Below are positions 50,930 to 64,000 of a stretch of 64,000 bases of DNA, in pieces. Within the stretch, counting starts at the first letter, position 1; each line of letters begins with the position of its first letter. The notes under the pieces were generated by a model. The model ran no database searches and had not been told where the DNA came from. It saw only the letters and a list, made by a program, of their open reading frames with translations. The stretch is from Ptychodera flava (taxonomy: Eukaryota; Hemichordata; Enteropneusta; Ptychoderidae), in assembly GCF_041260155.1 (NCBI RefSeq), contig NC_091942.1, positions 10,495,001 through 10,559,000 on the forward strand. Direction: 5' to 3'. A program made the position numbers and the translations under genes.

Positions 50930-53005
50930 CTAGAACCACAATCGTAGTGAAATCCACATGTGATCGTATCGTCCGTGCTCTCTGTTTCCAAATACGACTG
51001 GTGCTTCTTGCGAGACATATTTCGTATCCTAGAAGCACACTGTAAAAAGACATGAAAATAAAGAAATTGCACCATTTTAACCACTTTACTCAAAACCCCC
51101 TTTTTCCCCCATTAAATTATGACTGGTGCTTTTTGGGAGACATATTTTGTGCCTTAGAAGCACACGATTAAAAACATGAAATATAAAGAAATTGCACTAT
51201 TTTAACTAAACTTACTGATGAATTTATTTCACGTTTTATGAAACAATTGTGATTTATCTTCTACTGACCATCTGTAATAAAAAAAACACACTTTTTCCTT
51301 CCTATTTGTGCTTCTTGCGAGACATATTTTGTATCCTTAGAAGCACATTGTTAAAAAGCATGAAAATATAAAGAAATTGCACCATTTTACCGTAACTTAT
51401 TGATAAAATAATTTCACGTTTTATGAAGCAATTGTGACTTATCTTCTACGAAGACCACTTTCAATTGAATAAAAAAAATTTCCTTTGATGTTATGGCTGG
51501 TTCTTCTTGCAAGACATGTTTTGTTTCCTAAGAAGCACACTATTAAAAACATGAAAATATAAAGAATTTGCACCATTTTACCGTAACTTATTGATGAAAT
51601 TATTTCATGTTTTATGAAGCAATTGTGACTTATCTTCCACAGACCAATTTTAATAATTCAAATAAAAAAACCACACTTTCCTATTGAATTATGACTTGTG
51701 CTTCTTGCGAGACATATTTTGTATCCTTAGAAGCACATTGTTAAAAAACATGAAAATATAAAGAAATTGCACCATTTTAACGTAACTCATTGATTAAATT
51801 CTTTCACAGTTTATTAAGCAATTGTGACTTATCTTCTACCGACCACTTTCAATTGAAAAAAAAACTTTTTCCTTTGATATTATGACTGGTGCTTCTTGCA
51901 AGACATATTTTGTGTCCTTAGAAGCACACTATTAAAAACATGAAAATATAAATAAATTACACCATTTTAACTTAAGTTACTGATGAATTTCTTTCATATT
52001 TTATTAAGCAATTGTGACTTATCTTCTACTGACCATCTTTAATTTAAAAAAACTTTTTCTTTTTATATTCCAATTTGTGCTTCTTGCAAAAACATATTTT
52101 TTGTCCTTAGAAGCACACTATTAAAAACAGGAAAATATAAAGAAATTACTCCATTTTAACTTACCTTACTGATGAATATCTTTCATATTTTATCAAACAA
52201 ATGTGTTTCATCTTTTACACACCAATTTTAATTCAAAAAACATTTTTTCCTCTTATCTTCCGATTTGTGCTTCTTGCAAGACATATTTTGTGTCCTTAGA
52301 AGCACACTATTAAAAACAGGAAAATATAAAGAAATTACACCATTCTACCATAACTTAGTGATGAAATTATTTCACTTTATATGAAGCAATTTGACTTATC
52401 TTCTACACACCAATTTTAATCATTTAAAAAAAACCCACTTTTTCCTATTGAATTATGACTGGTGCTTCATGCAAGACATATTTTGTGTCCTTAGAAGCAC
52501 ACTGTTAAAAACGGGAAAATACAAAGAAATTACACCATTCTACCATAACTTAGTGATGAAATTATTTCACGTTATATGAAGCAATTTGACTTATCTTCTA
52601 CACACCAATTTTAATCATTTAAAAAACCCCACTTTTTCCTATTGAATTATGACTGGTGCTTCATGCAAGACATATTTGTGTCCTTAAAGCACACTGTTAA
52701 AAACGGGAAAATACAAAGAAATTACACCATTCTACCATAACTTAGTGATGAAATTATTTCACGTTATATGAAGCAATTTGACTTATCTTCTACACACCAA
52801 TTTTAATCATTCAAAAAACAAAAAAAAACAAAACCCACTTTTTCCTATTGAATTATGACTGGTGCTTCTTGCGAGACATATTTTGTGTCCTTAGAAGCAC
52901 ACTATTAAAAACATGAAAATATAAAGAAATTGCACCATTTTACCGTAACTTATTGATGAAATTATTTCACGTTTTTTGAAGCAATTGTGACTTATCGACG
53001 AAATT
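50930..53005 (+). repeat. Left-arm tandem array (about 190-bp monomer)
   Basis: Eleven copies of GTGCTTCTTGCGAGACATAT followed by TTTGTGTCCTTAGAAGCAC occur at about 51001, 51124, 51308, 51504, 51698, 51890, 52077, 52267, 52462, 52653 and 52861. Each is followed by TTAAAAACATGAAAATATAA, an AAGAAATTGCACCATTTTA block and TGTGACTTATCTTCTAC. Spacing is close to 190 bp after the first interval. Confidence 0.93.
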
Positions 53006-53179
53006 CTTTCATGGTTTATGAAGTCATTAATATTGTGACTAATCTTTACAGACCATTTTAATTTTCAAAACGCTAAAGATAAAATCTAGGTAGACATCCT
53101 GAAACATACTGAAAACTGACTATAAAAAGTTGAGAGGTGTAACAGCGAACAAAAATGAAGGATTATCCAGACCTAAATA

Positions 53180-53532
53180 CATATTTTTTTGAAGATATTT
53201 TCACCTAAAAGCTTTCAAACGTGAAAAGATATCGATAAGCTTTTGCCCTCCTAACTTCAATGGAGCAAAACTGATTGATTTGATACCCAAAGTTTTCCTT
53301 GCCAGAGGAAATCAAAAAAATTATGTTGAATTTCATCGATGATAAAAGCAGGAGGACAGAGGCAAATCAAAAGATGGAAGAGTTTGGTTACAGCAAGGGG
53401 ATTATTACATGACGCGGCCTTGGAATGGCATAGCTGGAGCATATCTATCCCGCCATTATTAAAACAGTCAATCCAGTTTTTTTTAATACTCACTACTGTT
53501 ACCCAAATAAGTACCAAGGACCGTGAGACCAA
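53180..53532 (-). pseudogene. LINE remnant: end of reverse-transcriptase region
   Basis: On the minus strand, PPAFIIDEIQHNFFDFLWQG resembles the conserved stretch after the LINE RT core (I-EI---F--FLW-GK). Shortly after it, in a shifted frame, PLKLGGQKLIDI resembles the GGL-MID motif. The frame change shows decay. It lies in the centre of the 9.3-kb element, in the same orientation as the endonuclease piece at 55801-56140. Confidence 0.6.
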
Positions 53533-53796
53533 TACTATTCCAAAAAAAATTCAAGCAGGTGATCAGTACGCCCACGCCAAGGGCCAACCAAAAGACCCGA
53601 GAGACTTACGATAGATAATTTTTGCTGGCAAGCTTGTAAACAGAAAACCAATATTTTAACCCTAAATTCGGTTTTACGAGTAACAAGAGTATTTATATCA
53701 TGAGCATTAGTTGAAAGTATACGTTTATGTGCCGTGGGCTAGAGGGGCTACATGCACCCCCCCGGATAACAAACCTGTATTTTTCAGAAGCCTTGT

Positions 53797-54335
53797 TAAA
53801 ACCGATAACTTTGTTACTAACCAATAACGTATCAAACCCGATAACGTAGTAATTTTTCCTAACCGATAACGTATCAACAAATTTACCGATAACGTATCAA
53901 TGAACCAACAACGGATTAAATCAACTGATAACGTAGAAAAGTCAACCAATACTGCATCAAAACAACCAATACTGTATCAATTAACTGATAACATCTGATT
54001 CAGTGATTCATTGGGAGCGATAGATCGATCGATTTATAGATAGATAGATATTAGATAGATAGATAGATGGATAGATAGATAGATAGGTCGATCAATGTAT
54101 CACTAGATAAATCGATCACTCAATCGATAGATCGATCGATCTATATATTGATGTTTTATAGATGGTCGGTCGATCGATCAATTGATCGATAGATAAATTG
54201 ATGGGCAGATCGATCCATAGAACGAAGGATCTATCAATTCGATAGAAAAATAGATCAATTAATCGATTGATCGATTTATCGATCGATAAATTCGTCATCA
54301 GATAGATGGATAGATATATCTATAGATCGATGTGT
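53797..54335. repeat. ATAACGTATCAA minisatellite and GATA/GATC simple repeats
   Basis: Imperfect units of CCGATAACGTATCAA type run from 53797 to about 53995, then mixed ATAG and ATCG tetranucleotides from 54010 to 54335. Confidence 0.85.
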
Positions 54336-55003
54336 AATCACATTGTCTCGTACTCAATTTTCTTTTCTTCAATTTATTTTTTCCGTTTAGCGTAAATTGT
54401 TACAAATTTGTTTCCCATACTAGACATATTGCAAAAATGATGCGGTGACGCGGTTCTTTAAATTTCTCCTCACTTTTTTACTCTTTAACCAACAAGAATG
54501 CGCAAAAAACATGAAAACGACATAGCAATGCACGCAGAGATTAATGCACAGTAGTGTTGTTTTAGTATTTTTGTATAGCAACAGTTCTGTGGTTTGACTT
54601 TTAGTGCAGCAACGCACAGTTTTGCCAGCTTAATATAACAGTGAAATATATGTACAGTTCTGAACGGAATGTTAGCGTCAGTTATTTACGTGAATAACGA
54701 CAGAAAGGATAAAAAGGAAAGAATAAAGCAATATGTTGTCTGCAAAATCTGTTGGCTTGCTTATACAGGAGTGAATTTTGATTATAAGGAATTCAATTGA
54801 GCAATGAGTCCAGATTTACCTAATTCAGCCCTAGAATGAGAGTTACATGAGTGTGTACGGGTACTTTACTATCTGCTCTGTTCTGTCAAGAGTCTATGTT
54901 TTATAACTTGTGTATTACGAATTTTGACCTAGTGTCATCGGATTATGGATTGGTATGATTACGATTATTTCACAAATATGAAATAAGTTTTAACAGGAAT
55001 ATG

Positions 55004-55134
55004 ATATGATTTAGTAGCCATTTGGATCATATTTGAAAGGGTACCCACGTATCAGGCAAATTTGCTGAAACACATACATGTACCATATCTGGGTGCCCTA
55101 CCAAAATGATCAAAATGGCTACTAGATCATATTA
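55004..55134. repeat. Inverted repeat, about 50-bp arms
   Basis: The left arm carries TAGTAGCCATTTGGATCAT and AGGGTACCCA. The right arm carries the inverted TGGGTGCCCT and ATGATCAAAATGGCTACTAG. A MITE-like hairpin inside the 9.3-kb element. Confidence 0.65.
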
Positions 55135-55800
55135 TCTTCCCATTAAAAGTTTATTTCATATTGTGACATACTTTTGAAACAAACAAACAAATCAGATTTT
55201 ATATAAACGTTGCCTTTTGTATCATGTGTAGACAAAAGTATGGCAATTTTTTTGCTATTAAAAGTCTTGATATATTTATGACATTTCCCTGCAGCAAATA
55301 AAGCAGATTTCATACGAAGTATTGTCTTTGTAATATATCTAAGTAAAACTTTGGTAAAATTTGAGATTAGCTGTAACAGTAATTTCCGATACAAACTTTA
55401 GGGTATCGGGTAAATGTTTGTCTTATTTCAGAAACAAAGATAGACAATATTGAACATTACAATATGTCATTTTGAAGACTAATAAATTGCCTTTCTAATA
55501 CTAAACAAGCCAGGTTAAGCTCATTAGATGACTCACAAGAATAATTTAACAATTTGAAAAAAGGTGCCAGTCTGCAGAACTGTGATAATGCATTACTCTT
55601 CAAAATATGGCTATTACAGCTATACAATCCAAATATTTTTTTCTATTAAAAGTCAATTTTATATATGTTTCTGTAGCAATTAAAACATTTCATACAAAGC
55701 ATTGCATTTCTTATTATGTCTAGCAAATAATTGGTAGAATTTGCGATCCACTGTAATTTGCGATGTTAACTTTGGGGTATGGGTAAGTTTTAGTCATATT

Positions 55801-56140
55801 TCATGAATCTGTACGAAGCCTTTGAAAGAAAATGCAACGACCATCTCCATTGGTAGGAGCAAAAACATTGAGCAAATGATAGGAAGTATCATCCATTTTA
55901 ACATGCAAATGCAGTAAACGACCTTGAATGATACTTTTGACAGAAACAACATCAACATTTTTGTTTCGCGGAAACAGCACCGCAACACCAGCAAAATTGC
56001 TCGTTCCATAAAAGAAGTAAATAGATAACTCACGCCAAACAACTTTCCAATGTGCCTGATTTGCCATTGTAGAATGGGTTTCTTGTAGAAAATTAAAGTC
56101 AGCGCAATGGTTACACTTTAGTTAAGACAGAAAGTTGTAC
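55801..56140 (-). pseudogene. LINE remnant: endonuclease domain
   Basis: The minus strand encodes ADFNFLQETHSTMANQAHW, then YGTSNFAGVAVLFPRN, a GRLLHLHVK block and LLNVFAPT. These match the APE-type endonuclease of L1/Tx1-like LINEs: a FLQETH motif, a G-SNS-GVAILF motif and an N-YAP motif. It stops soon after in this frame, and the reverse-transcriptase core is not found next to it. Confidence 0.72.
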
Positions 56141-58322
56141 CGTTATAAAGAGCGTGACATCCATTCACATTCAAAGAAATGACTGAAATACTTGTCATCA
56201 CCAGAAAAGCAAAAACAAGAGAGAATATACATTCAATGTTTACTAATTGCCACATTTTTACACTATCAGATTTTTGTAATTAAGTCAAAAAATTTTTGAA
56301 TATATTAACAGATGGATTGTCTTTTGTTCACTTTATACTTACCTGTCATAGACCTCGAAATTAGCGCTTAAAAATCTTCAAGATGTGTTTAATTAAAGAC
56401 GCGATGATAACCAGCAGAATATTGCTATGTTTCAACATCAAACAATGGTTGTTATTTGATACACATGAAGGTAATTTTTAACCGAAGATTGATCCTCAGA
56501 TACACGGAATTATAATAAGAAGAGTGATTTTTTGAATAAAAGGAGTTCTGTAGAAGATAAATCACGATGCTGTGGAAGGATTTCATCAAAGAGCTACCAT
56601 AAAATGGTGCAACTTCTATATTTTCATGTCTTTTAACAGTGTGCTTTTCAGGATATATAATATGTCTCGCAGGAATCACAAGTCAGAATATAAACGGAGA
56701 AGTGTTTTTACCGAATAAAATCGGTCTGAACAACATAAGTCACAATCGCTTAGTTAAATATGAAAGAATTTCATTATTGGGTTACGTTAAAATGGTGCAA
56801 TTTCTTGATTTTCATGTCTTTTAACATAATGTGTTCTAAGGACACAAAATATGTCTCGCTAGAAGCACCAGTCATAATATAAAGGAAAAAGGTTTTTTTT
56901 CAAGTAAAAGTGGTCGGTAGAAGATAAGTCACAATTGCTTAATAAACTTTGAAAGAATGTAATCAATGAGTTACGTTAAAATGGTGCAAGTTCTTTATAT
57001 TTTCATGTTTTTTAACAGTGTGCTTCTAAGGATACAAAATATGTCTCGCAAGAAGCACAAGTCATATTCGATAGGAAAGTGTGTTTTTTTTTAATTATTA
57101 AAATTGGTCTGTGGAAGATAAATCACTATTGCTTTATAGAACGTGAATAATTCCATCGACAAGTTATGGTAAAATGGTTCACTTTCTTTATATTTTCATG
57201 TTTTTTAATAATGTGCTTCTAAGGACACAAAATATATGTCTCGCAAGAAGCACCAGTCTTATATAACAAGAATGTTTTTTTTAATGGTCTGTGGAAGATT
57301 AGTCACAATTTTCATTGCTTCATAACTCATGGAAGAATTTCGTCGATAACTTACGTTACAATAATGAATTTTCTTTATTTTCATGTCTTCTTATAGTGTG
57401 CGTCTGAGGACACAAAATATGTCTCGCAAGAAGCACCAGTCATAATCACCAGTCATAATTCAACAGAAAAGTGTTTGTTTAATTAATAAATGGTCTATAG
57501 AAGATAAGTCACAATTGCTTCATAAAACATGAAAGAATTTAATCAATGAATTACGTTACAATGATGAAATTTCTTTATTTTCATGCCTTTTTACAGTGTG
57601 CTTCTAACAAGTTTGGCCATGCACTTTTCTACTTTCTTTCTGTGTTTCTGACTGCAAATTATGTATCTCAAGAAGCACAAGTGATAATAGAGAAGAGAAG
57701 ACATATATTCTAATGTTTGTACTGCATCCACAAAAGTAATATAGTATCCCGGATATGTTTACGTACTATAAAATGACATAATTTGAGAAAAAATTTGGGT
57801 TTAAAGCTCATAGAATTTTCTTTTTTTCATTGTGCTTCTAAGAGTTACAAAAAACCCACGAGAAGCACAGTTACACATTATACAGGGGAGGGATTTTTCG
57901 TTTAAACTGTGACCCAACACTAAGAATTTTGCTTTAACTAAATGGTAAAGGACATCTTATTGCATACAAACTTGGTTTTAACATTCAATGTTCTGTATAT
58001 TTGTCTCATTGTGCTTCATAGAGTACAAAATATGTATCTCAAGAAGCACAAGATATCATATTGTCTACAAAATTGGTTTTGATATTCAATTTTCCTATCT
58101 TTTTCTCATTGTGTTTCTTATAGTACAAAATATATATCTCAAGAAGCACAAGACATCATAATGTCTACAAAATTGGTTTAACATTCAATGTTCTGTATAT
58201 TTGTCTCTTGGTGCTTCTTAGAGTACAAAATACGTATCTCAAGAAGCACAAGACATCATACTGTCTATAAAATTGGTTTAAACATTCAATGTTCTGTATA
58301 TTTTTCTCTTTGTGCTTCTTAG

Positions 58323-58664
<342 letters not shown>

Positions 58665-58722
58665 TTTAGCTCTACTCTAGTATTGAGCACTCTACTCCAG
58701 CTGATCTTGAACTAAACAAGAA

Positions 58723-58724
<2 letters not shown>

Positions 58725-58792
<68 letters not shown>
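58725..58792. repeat. (TA)n microsatellite
   Basis: About 34 uninterrupted TA units follow the palindrome. Together with the TA run before 58506 they suggest insertion into a TA tract. Confidence 0.95.
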
Positions 58793-58796
<4 letters not shown>

Positions 58797-60136
58797 TTAT
58801 GAGATCTTTATGTTTCAAAAGAGTACCACACTTTAGGCATTCTAAATTTAACTAAACAGTGTACAAAATATATATCTCAAGAAGCACAAGACATCATTTT
58901 GTCTATAAAACTTGTTTTAACATTCAATGTTCTGTATATTTGTCTCATTGTGCTTCTTAGAGTGCAAAATATATATCTCAAGAAGTACATGTATTCATAT
59001 AGGGTAGCTAGGTGAGATATTTATGTTTAAAAAGTGACACACACTTTAGACATTTTAAATTTAACTAAGCAGGAAAAGACATATTGTCGACAGAATTGGT
59101 TTTAATATTCAAATTTCATATTTTTTTCTCATTGTGCTTTTTTTAGAGTACAAAATATATATCTCAACAAGCACAAGACATCACACAGGGGAGGGATTTT
59201 GTTTAAATTGTGACCTAAAATATGCATATAATTTAACTGAACACAAAATGGCATGATTGCTTAAAAATTAGTTTTAACATGCAATTTTCCTAATTTTTCT
59301 CATTGTGATTCTAATGGTACAAAATATGTATCTCAAGAAAGCAAGAGCCATAACAGAGGGGAGGAAAAGTTTTTTGTTTAAACTGTGATCTACACTTAGG
59401 CATTCTATATTTAACTATTATAGAATGACTGAATTTAACATAATAGGGTGTAATTGATGCGATTTTCCTATCTTTTTTCGGTGTGCTTCTAAGAGTAAAA
59501 AATATGTATCTCAAGAAGCATTACATGTTAGTGATCCACACTAGGCATTCAAACTTTCACTACAAAGAAATTAAATAATTTTCAAAAACAATGCAATTTT
59601 GCAATACTTTCTGATTGAGTGCTTCTAAGGACAAAAGTATATATCTCAAGAAGCACATCATAATTAGATAAGGGGTGGGGGATGGTGTGGAGAGAGTGAG
59701 AGACATTGTTATGTTTAAAGTAGGCATTTTACGTTTACCTTAATATAAATTGACAGCATTAAAAATGAGTTTGGCACGCAATATTCCCATATTTTCTGAT
59801 TGAGTGCTTCTAAAGATACAAAATATATCGCTCAAGAAGCATGTCATAGAGGGAGGGGGAGAGATGTTGTTATGTAGAAAATGTAGGCATTCTACGTTTA
59901 CCTTAACAGAAACTGACAGCATTAAAAATGAGTTTAACATGCAATTTTCCTATATTTACTGATATTTACTGATTGTGCTTCTAAAGGTACAAAACAAGTA
60001 TCTCAAGAAGCACGTTCATCTTTGAAATGACATCGCGTACGAGGATGTCCTTACACGCATGCGCACACTTATGCTTTCCCCTGCTTCTAATCGTGCTTTT
60101 TGTACTTTTTTTGTAAACTTCCATTCATGCCACAAG

Positions 60137-60314
60137 TTGTGAGTGTCAAAAATGCTGGTTGTTGTAATACTATATACATATACGTACAATGTGTAGGTAA
60201 CCGACATGATTTTGATGTCAATTTACGCGCTGACCAAGCGTTTATTATGGAAACCCTTCTCAGAGACACTCAAAAGGGCCACCGCATGCCAAGACAATCC
60301 CGCCAACATCAAAC
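60137..60314 (+). promoter_or_regulatory. Upstream region of the membrane-protein gene
   Basis: Fewer than 200 bases separate the 9.3-kb element from the first candidate start codon at 60315. A promoter here is inferred from position. Confidence 0.35.
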
Positions 60315-63300
60315 ATGACAAAGGAGGAAAGAAAACTGAAAGTGATAATGGACGTTTGGAAAAAGAACATGCCGGTGACATATCCGGCAGCCGCGTGCAA
60401 ATGACCAAAATCCTGAAAATAATTCATTTTCGAGCACGCTGTCTACACCACCATCCCCTAGAATCGGCGGAAAAGATGAGTTCGGGCGTAAGGCGCGTAG
60501 ATCACGGAACGAACTGCTGTCACTCACGCACAAAGGTAGTAACTGTGTTAGCGTGGGATTTTTGTCAACGCAACATTTGAAACGGGTTGTTACGCGGATT
60601 GTAGTGGTTTTGATTCTGTGTTTTGGTGTCCTCATCGTTGCTATCACCACGTGGATCGTATTGAGACAACAGCAGGTAAACGAAATCGTTTAATCTATCG
60701 ATATTTATTTTCTCTCCGAAACATTTTTTCAGTGACTACTGACTGCCATGGTAACTATTTCCTTCCCCATCCGATAACACCATTATCATGGTGGATGGCG
60801 GTATGGGTAGAAAAAGAATTACATGATGGAGATTTTAATACAAAAAGTGATAATTCAATTATAAATAGAGACGTTACTTCAAAATTCAAAATTTACGTTT
60901 AGAAACTATGATGACGATGATTTGTTACATATATGGTAAATAAACAACCATATTTGTATATCTACATCAGTTTTAATAATTAAGCAACCTGTTCCTGGCC
61001 CATAATAGAAAAAGCAAACTTCACACAACATAATGTACAAGGCGAAGCCAAGTACACTATGGAGTACACTGTTTGAGTCCATTATGGGCTGGGAGGGGGT
61101 ACATTTATTGCTATTATTTCATAGTTTTGGCAATGCCAGGGACTTTGTAGATGTAGAAAACGTCTGGAGCTACAATAGTACAACACTAGATAATCAGATA
61201 CATTATCAGTAATAATCTGGCGTAATGACATCACAAAACTCTCTGGTATTGGCAAAGCTGTAATATAATAATTAATAATTCATGATAGTAATTCTCTTTT
61301 GCCATTGTTTACCATTTGATAGGTCCTTTCTGGACAATCCAACATTTACAAAGATGAAGATGTTGAACATTCCATCGATGGTGCAACCAGCCTTTGGACA
61401 CTCCAAGACAGCCCACCTGTTCAAGATGGCATTTCATCAAAACCGGCTGAAATTTCCTCATATCAAAATTTAGAGATGAATCTGTACAAAAATGTTTTTA
61501 ACACGCCTGGAGAGCTTCACCTGATACAAGTTTCAGATGATTTTGATGATGTTATCGTCAACACTGCCAAAAAGCTAGAATTGAAAGGAATTGTGTTCAA
61601 TTTGAAATCCCACCAGACACTCCAACACAGCATAGCGAACACAATCCTGCCCTACTACGCCAGCCAGAAAGCCATCAACAGCCCTGCCTTGCAGGGCAAA
61701 TATTTACTGTCATGGGAGCAGGACCAGATCAGTGCAATTTTCAACCAAATGGTACACCAGTCCCTGATGCTTAGCCAGTACTTATCCACCGAAGGGTTTC
61801 ACATTCTCCTAGATGCATTCCAGCACACAATATCAGAGTACAATTCTAGACACCACAACACGGAGACAAGACTGCATCTACTGATACAGAAGCCGGAGAT
61901 GCTGATGGAGCATCACAGTGACAATGATGCAGAGACTGTCAAACAGTTCATGCGAATGATATCCAGTCTTGTTGAAGACTGCCAAGTGACTGTGCTCATG
62001 ATGACTCACAAAAGAGACTTTGTACAGTGGATGCAAACATCCGGTAAGTTTGTATATGTTGATGGTTTCCACTCAATCAGCCAACCCAAAACATAGTATT
62101 GATAAGTATAGCCATCATCGCATTGAAGGATGTCGTATATTTATGCATTATGTGAAAAACTTGAGTTTCCTTTCAAAGTCTGATATTGTTCAGATGGATT
62201 GTAGTGATTACTTGAGTCTAAGTGTCATCAAACAGGTATAATCTAACTCTGTCAAAAAACTTAGTTTTGCAAATTTTTAATCACCCTGATCAGTGACTTG
62301 CTAGGTTTTGCATCTCAACCATCACGTTACCCCTTTTCCCAGTATAGAGGTCCAACATAGCAATAGAAAATTACCTTATTGGGCCAAACCATGTTGGTGA
62401 AAGGGTTGAAACATAAACAACTGATCGCTCAAGTTGTCGATATTTTTTTTTACACATTTTCTATGATAGGTGATTTTGACTCTGTTGATGCCAGCCATTG
62501 GTTCATTGGAGAACCGCTCTACAACGACACCATCAGTTGGTTCACCTCCGTGTATGGATCGTTTGTCACACTGCCTCAGATGAAGACCGCCATACAAACT
62601 GTGGGTACTAGCAGAAAGCAAATAAACAAACTTTTACAGAAGGTAACAAAAGGACAAAAATTTCAAGGTGAGGATTTCTATTGAATCAAAAGGTGCCAGT
62701 GTGATATTTCTGAGCACAATATTTGTACAGTTTTTTGGTCTGATCTTATTTTTGACACCATATTTTAAGTAGTTTTAATGTTACATTTCACACTTAGAAT
62801 ATGACTGACAAAAAAATCAATGACAAAGTAGTGATCGCATTTTTTTTAGGAACTAGCAAAATCATCAAGTTTAAAATCCTGATATGATTTCCTTGTGTAA
62901 GCCATTCCAGAAATCACTAAATTATAGTACCAAAGTTAAGCATTGATGCAGATTCAAGCTTTCACCAGATATTTTACCATTTACACTAGACACTACAACA
63001 TGCAAGCTGAATTCACTTTGAAAAACACTTCTAGCACTGAAGTATTGCCACCTGTAGCATAGACCCTTCAAAATGAAAAATACTTTAGCACTTTGTTACA
63101 AAAATATTGACACATCCAGCACAGAATCCTAGAAAATTGGTGCACCTGAAAAACACCAGGCTGATTCTTCATCATGAAAATAAAGGGGTTATCTTAGGGG
63201 GCCTACCACAGCTTTTCAACGCAACATGACCTGCTAGGGTAATTGTAATTTCCAAACTCTTCCTTTATGGGTACATAGTCTTCTTAAATCTTTCCAAAAT

Positions 63301-63698
63301 TGATTTATTTTTACCCTCCAGATGCTGTAAAGACTTACAAGGAAGAAGTCATGTTCAAGTTCATCCATGAACTGAAAAAGATGAATCAACCAGGCATCGT
63401 ATTGTCACTCTTTGAGGAGTTTGCCAAGCCTGAGTCAAAGAGACAGTTATACTGCCCTCAACGTTCCCCAGTACCAGTGGCCACTGAGTACAGCATGGAG
63501 TATCTTGAACAGTTGGAAGACAGAGGTTTCATATACTTTCAGAGTGGCACATCTCTGTATGGAGGTTGTGGCGGCAGAGTGTACAAACCTGTGATGAAAC
63601 ACCTCATTGGTTATCAAGAATTCATATCAAAGAAAATGACAGGTACAAAACACGTTTCAGTCTCTGGTCAACTCATGGTGATACTTGAAATAAAATAA
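60315..63698 (+). CDS. Unrecognised type II membrane protein with a possible NTPase-like domain (3' end open)
   Basis: Exon 1 ends at 60675 in an open frame running from 60379. It is Ser/Pro-rich (STLSTPPSPRIGG), then basic, then has one hydrophobic segment (VVTRIVVVLILCFGVLIVAI). Exons 61323-62043, 62470-62667 and 63322-63642 follow in phase. The region after the membrane segment exceeds 400 residues. RLHLLIQKPEM, followed by an amphipathic helix and VTVLMMTHKRDFVQWM, resembles the Walker-B-to-sensor part of STAND/AAA-like NTPases. I see no P-loop, and the usual acidic residue after LLI is absent, so enzymatic activity is doubtful. FKFIHELKKMNQPGI through RVYKPVMKHLIG could be a winged-helix tail. 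The start is unresolved: ATG 60315 opens a different frame that stops at 60402. The last exon may end at the TAA at 63696-63698 or splice out of the window at 63643. Confidence 0.6.
62327..62408. mobile_element. Short MITE, copy 2 of the 11660 family
   Basis: TTACCCCTTTTCCCAG and GGTGAAAGGGTTGAA form imperfect inverted ends, with TATAGAGGTCCAAC and GGGCCAAACCATG inside, as at 11660-11752. It lies in intron 2 of the membrane-protein gene. Confidence 0.5.
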
Positions 63699-64000
63699 GC
63701 TCACAAAGTCAACAGTGTTAAAAAATTTTTTCTTGCTATAAAAGTATAGGTTTAATGAAAACTGTACATGTACATCTTGACGATTATACTAGTAATGTGA
63801 AAATATAATTTTATCTACAACTGCCTACCTTTAACCCTTAACCTGCAAAAGTTCATATGTCACCATCAGGTCAAGTTCCGGGTTAAAACTAGTGAAGCAT
63901 AACATGTCCCATAAGGTGAATTCTTATGAAAAAAATTGGACATTTGAAGGCCAGTGAATACATGATTTCTACAGACTAAAGCTCCTATACATACCAAGCC
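63699..64000 (+). other. No gene seen at right edge
   Basis: These AT-rich 300 bases carry no supported exon. They are either 3' UTR or intron of the membrane-protein gene. Confidence 0.4.

Noticed and set aside
50607-51053. 148-codon minus-strand open frame
   Set aside because: It crosses the left border of the 9.3-kb element into its tandem repeats, so it is not a gene.

Overview
This is animal nuclear DNA. It is AT-rich, has GT-AG introns of a few hundred to several thousand bases, and is crowded with non-autonomous DNA transposons, microsatellites and minisatellites. The proteins are close to vertebrate orthologues, but CPSF4 has two zinc knuckles and the repeats are of marine-invertebrate type. 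I infer an invertebrate, perhaps a deuterostome such as a hemichordate, echinoderm or cephalochordate. The species cannot be fixed from sequence alone.

Six protein genes can be built exon by exon; splice sites and phases agree for all of them except one gene start. They form three consecutive head-to-head pairs. Pair 1 is COX10 (minus, 5' four exons only, running off the left edge) and RPP21 (plus, complete), sharing a 274-bp promoter. Pair 2 is CPSF4 (minus, complete, 7 exons) and an arrestin-fold gene (plus, complete, 11 exons); a 3.3-kb terminal-inverted-repeat element fills their shared 5' region. Pair 3 is PDAP1 (minus, complete, 6 exons) and an unrecognised type II membrane protein gene (plus, 3' end open); a 9.3-kb foldback-like element fills their shared 5' region. 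RPP21 and CPSF4 converge tail to tail with poly(A) signals about 40 bases apart. The arrestin gene and PDAP1 also converge. CPSF4 and PDAP1 are close neighbours in human 7q22 as well.

Between and inside the genes lie: a 607-bp near-perfect foldback element in COX10 intron 2; TAA-flanked elements with GGGAC-type ends; several TTAA-flanked MITEs; one MITE family present twice in CPSF4; a 26-bp minisatellite; a 227-bp tandem array carrying E-box plus DR1 nuclear-receptor-type sites; a LINE remnant; and two hammerhead-ribozyme-like motifs.

The most unusual region is 50.8-60.1 kb. It is a candidate mobile element whose arms are inverted tandem arrays. Each monomer keeps a 39-bp quasi-palindromic core with GTGCTTCT at one end and AGAAGCAC at the other. 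The functions assigned to the six genes are conserved housekeeping roles (haem A synthesis, tRNA 5' processing, mRNA 3' processing, a phosphoprotein, arrestin-type trafficking), apart from the last gene, whose function is unknown.
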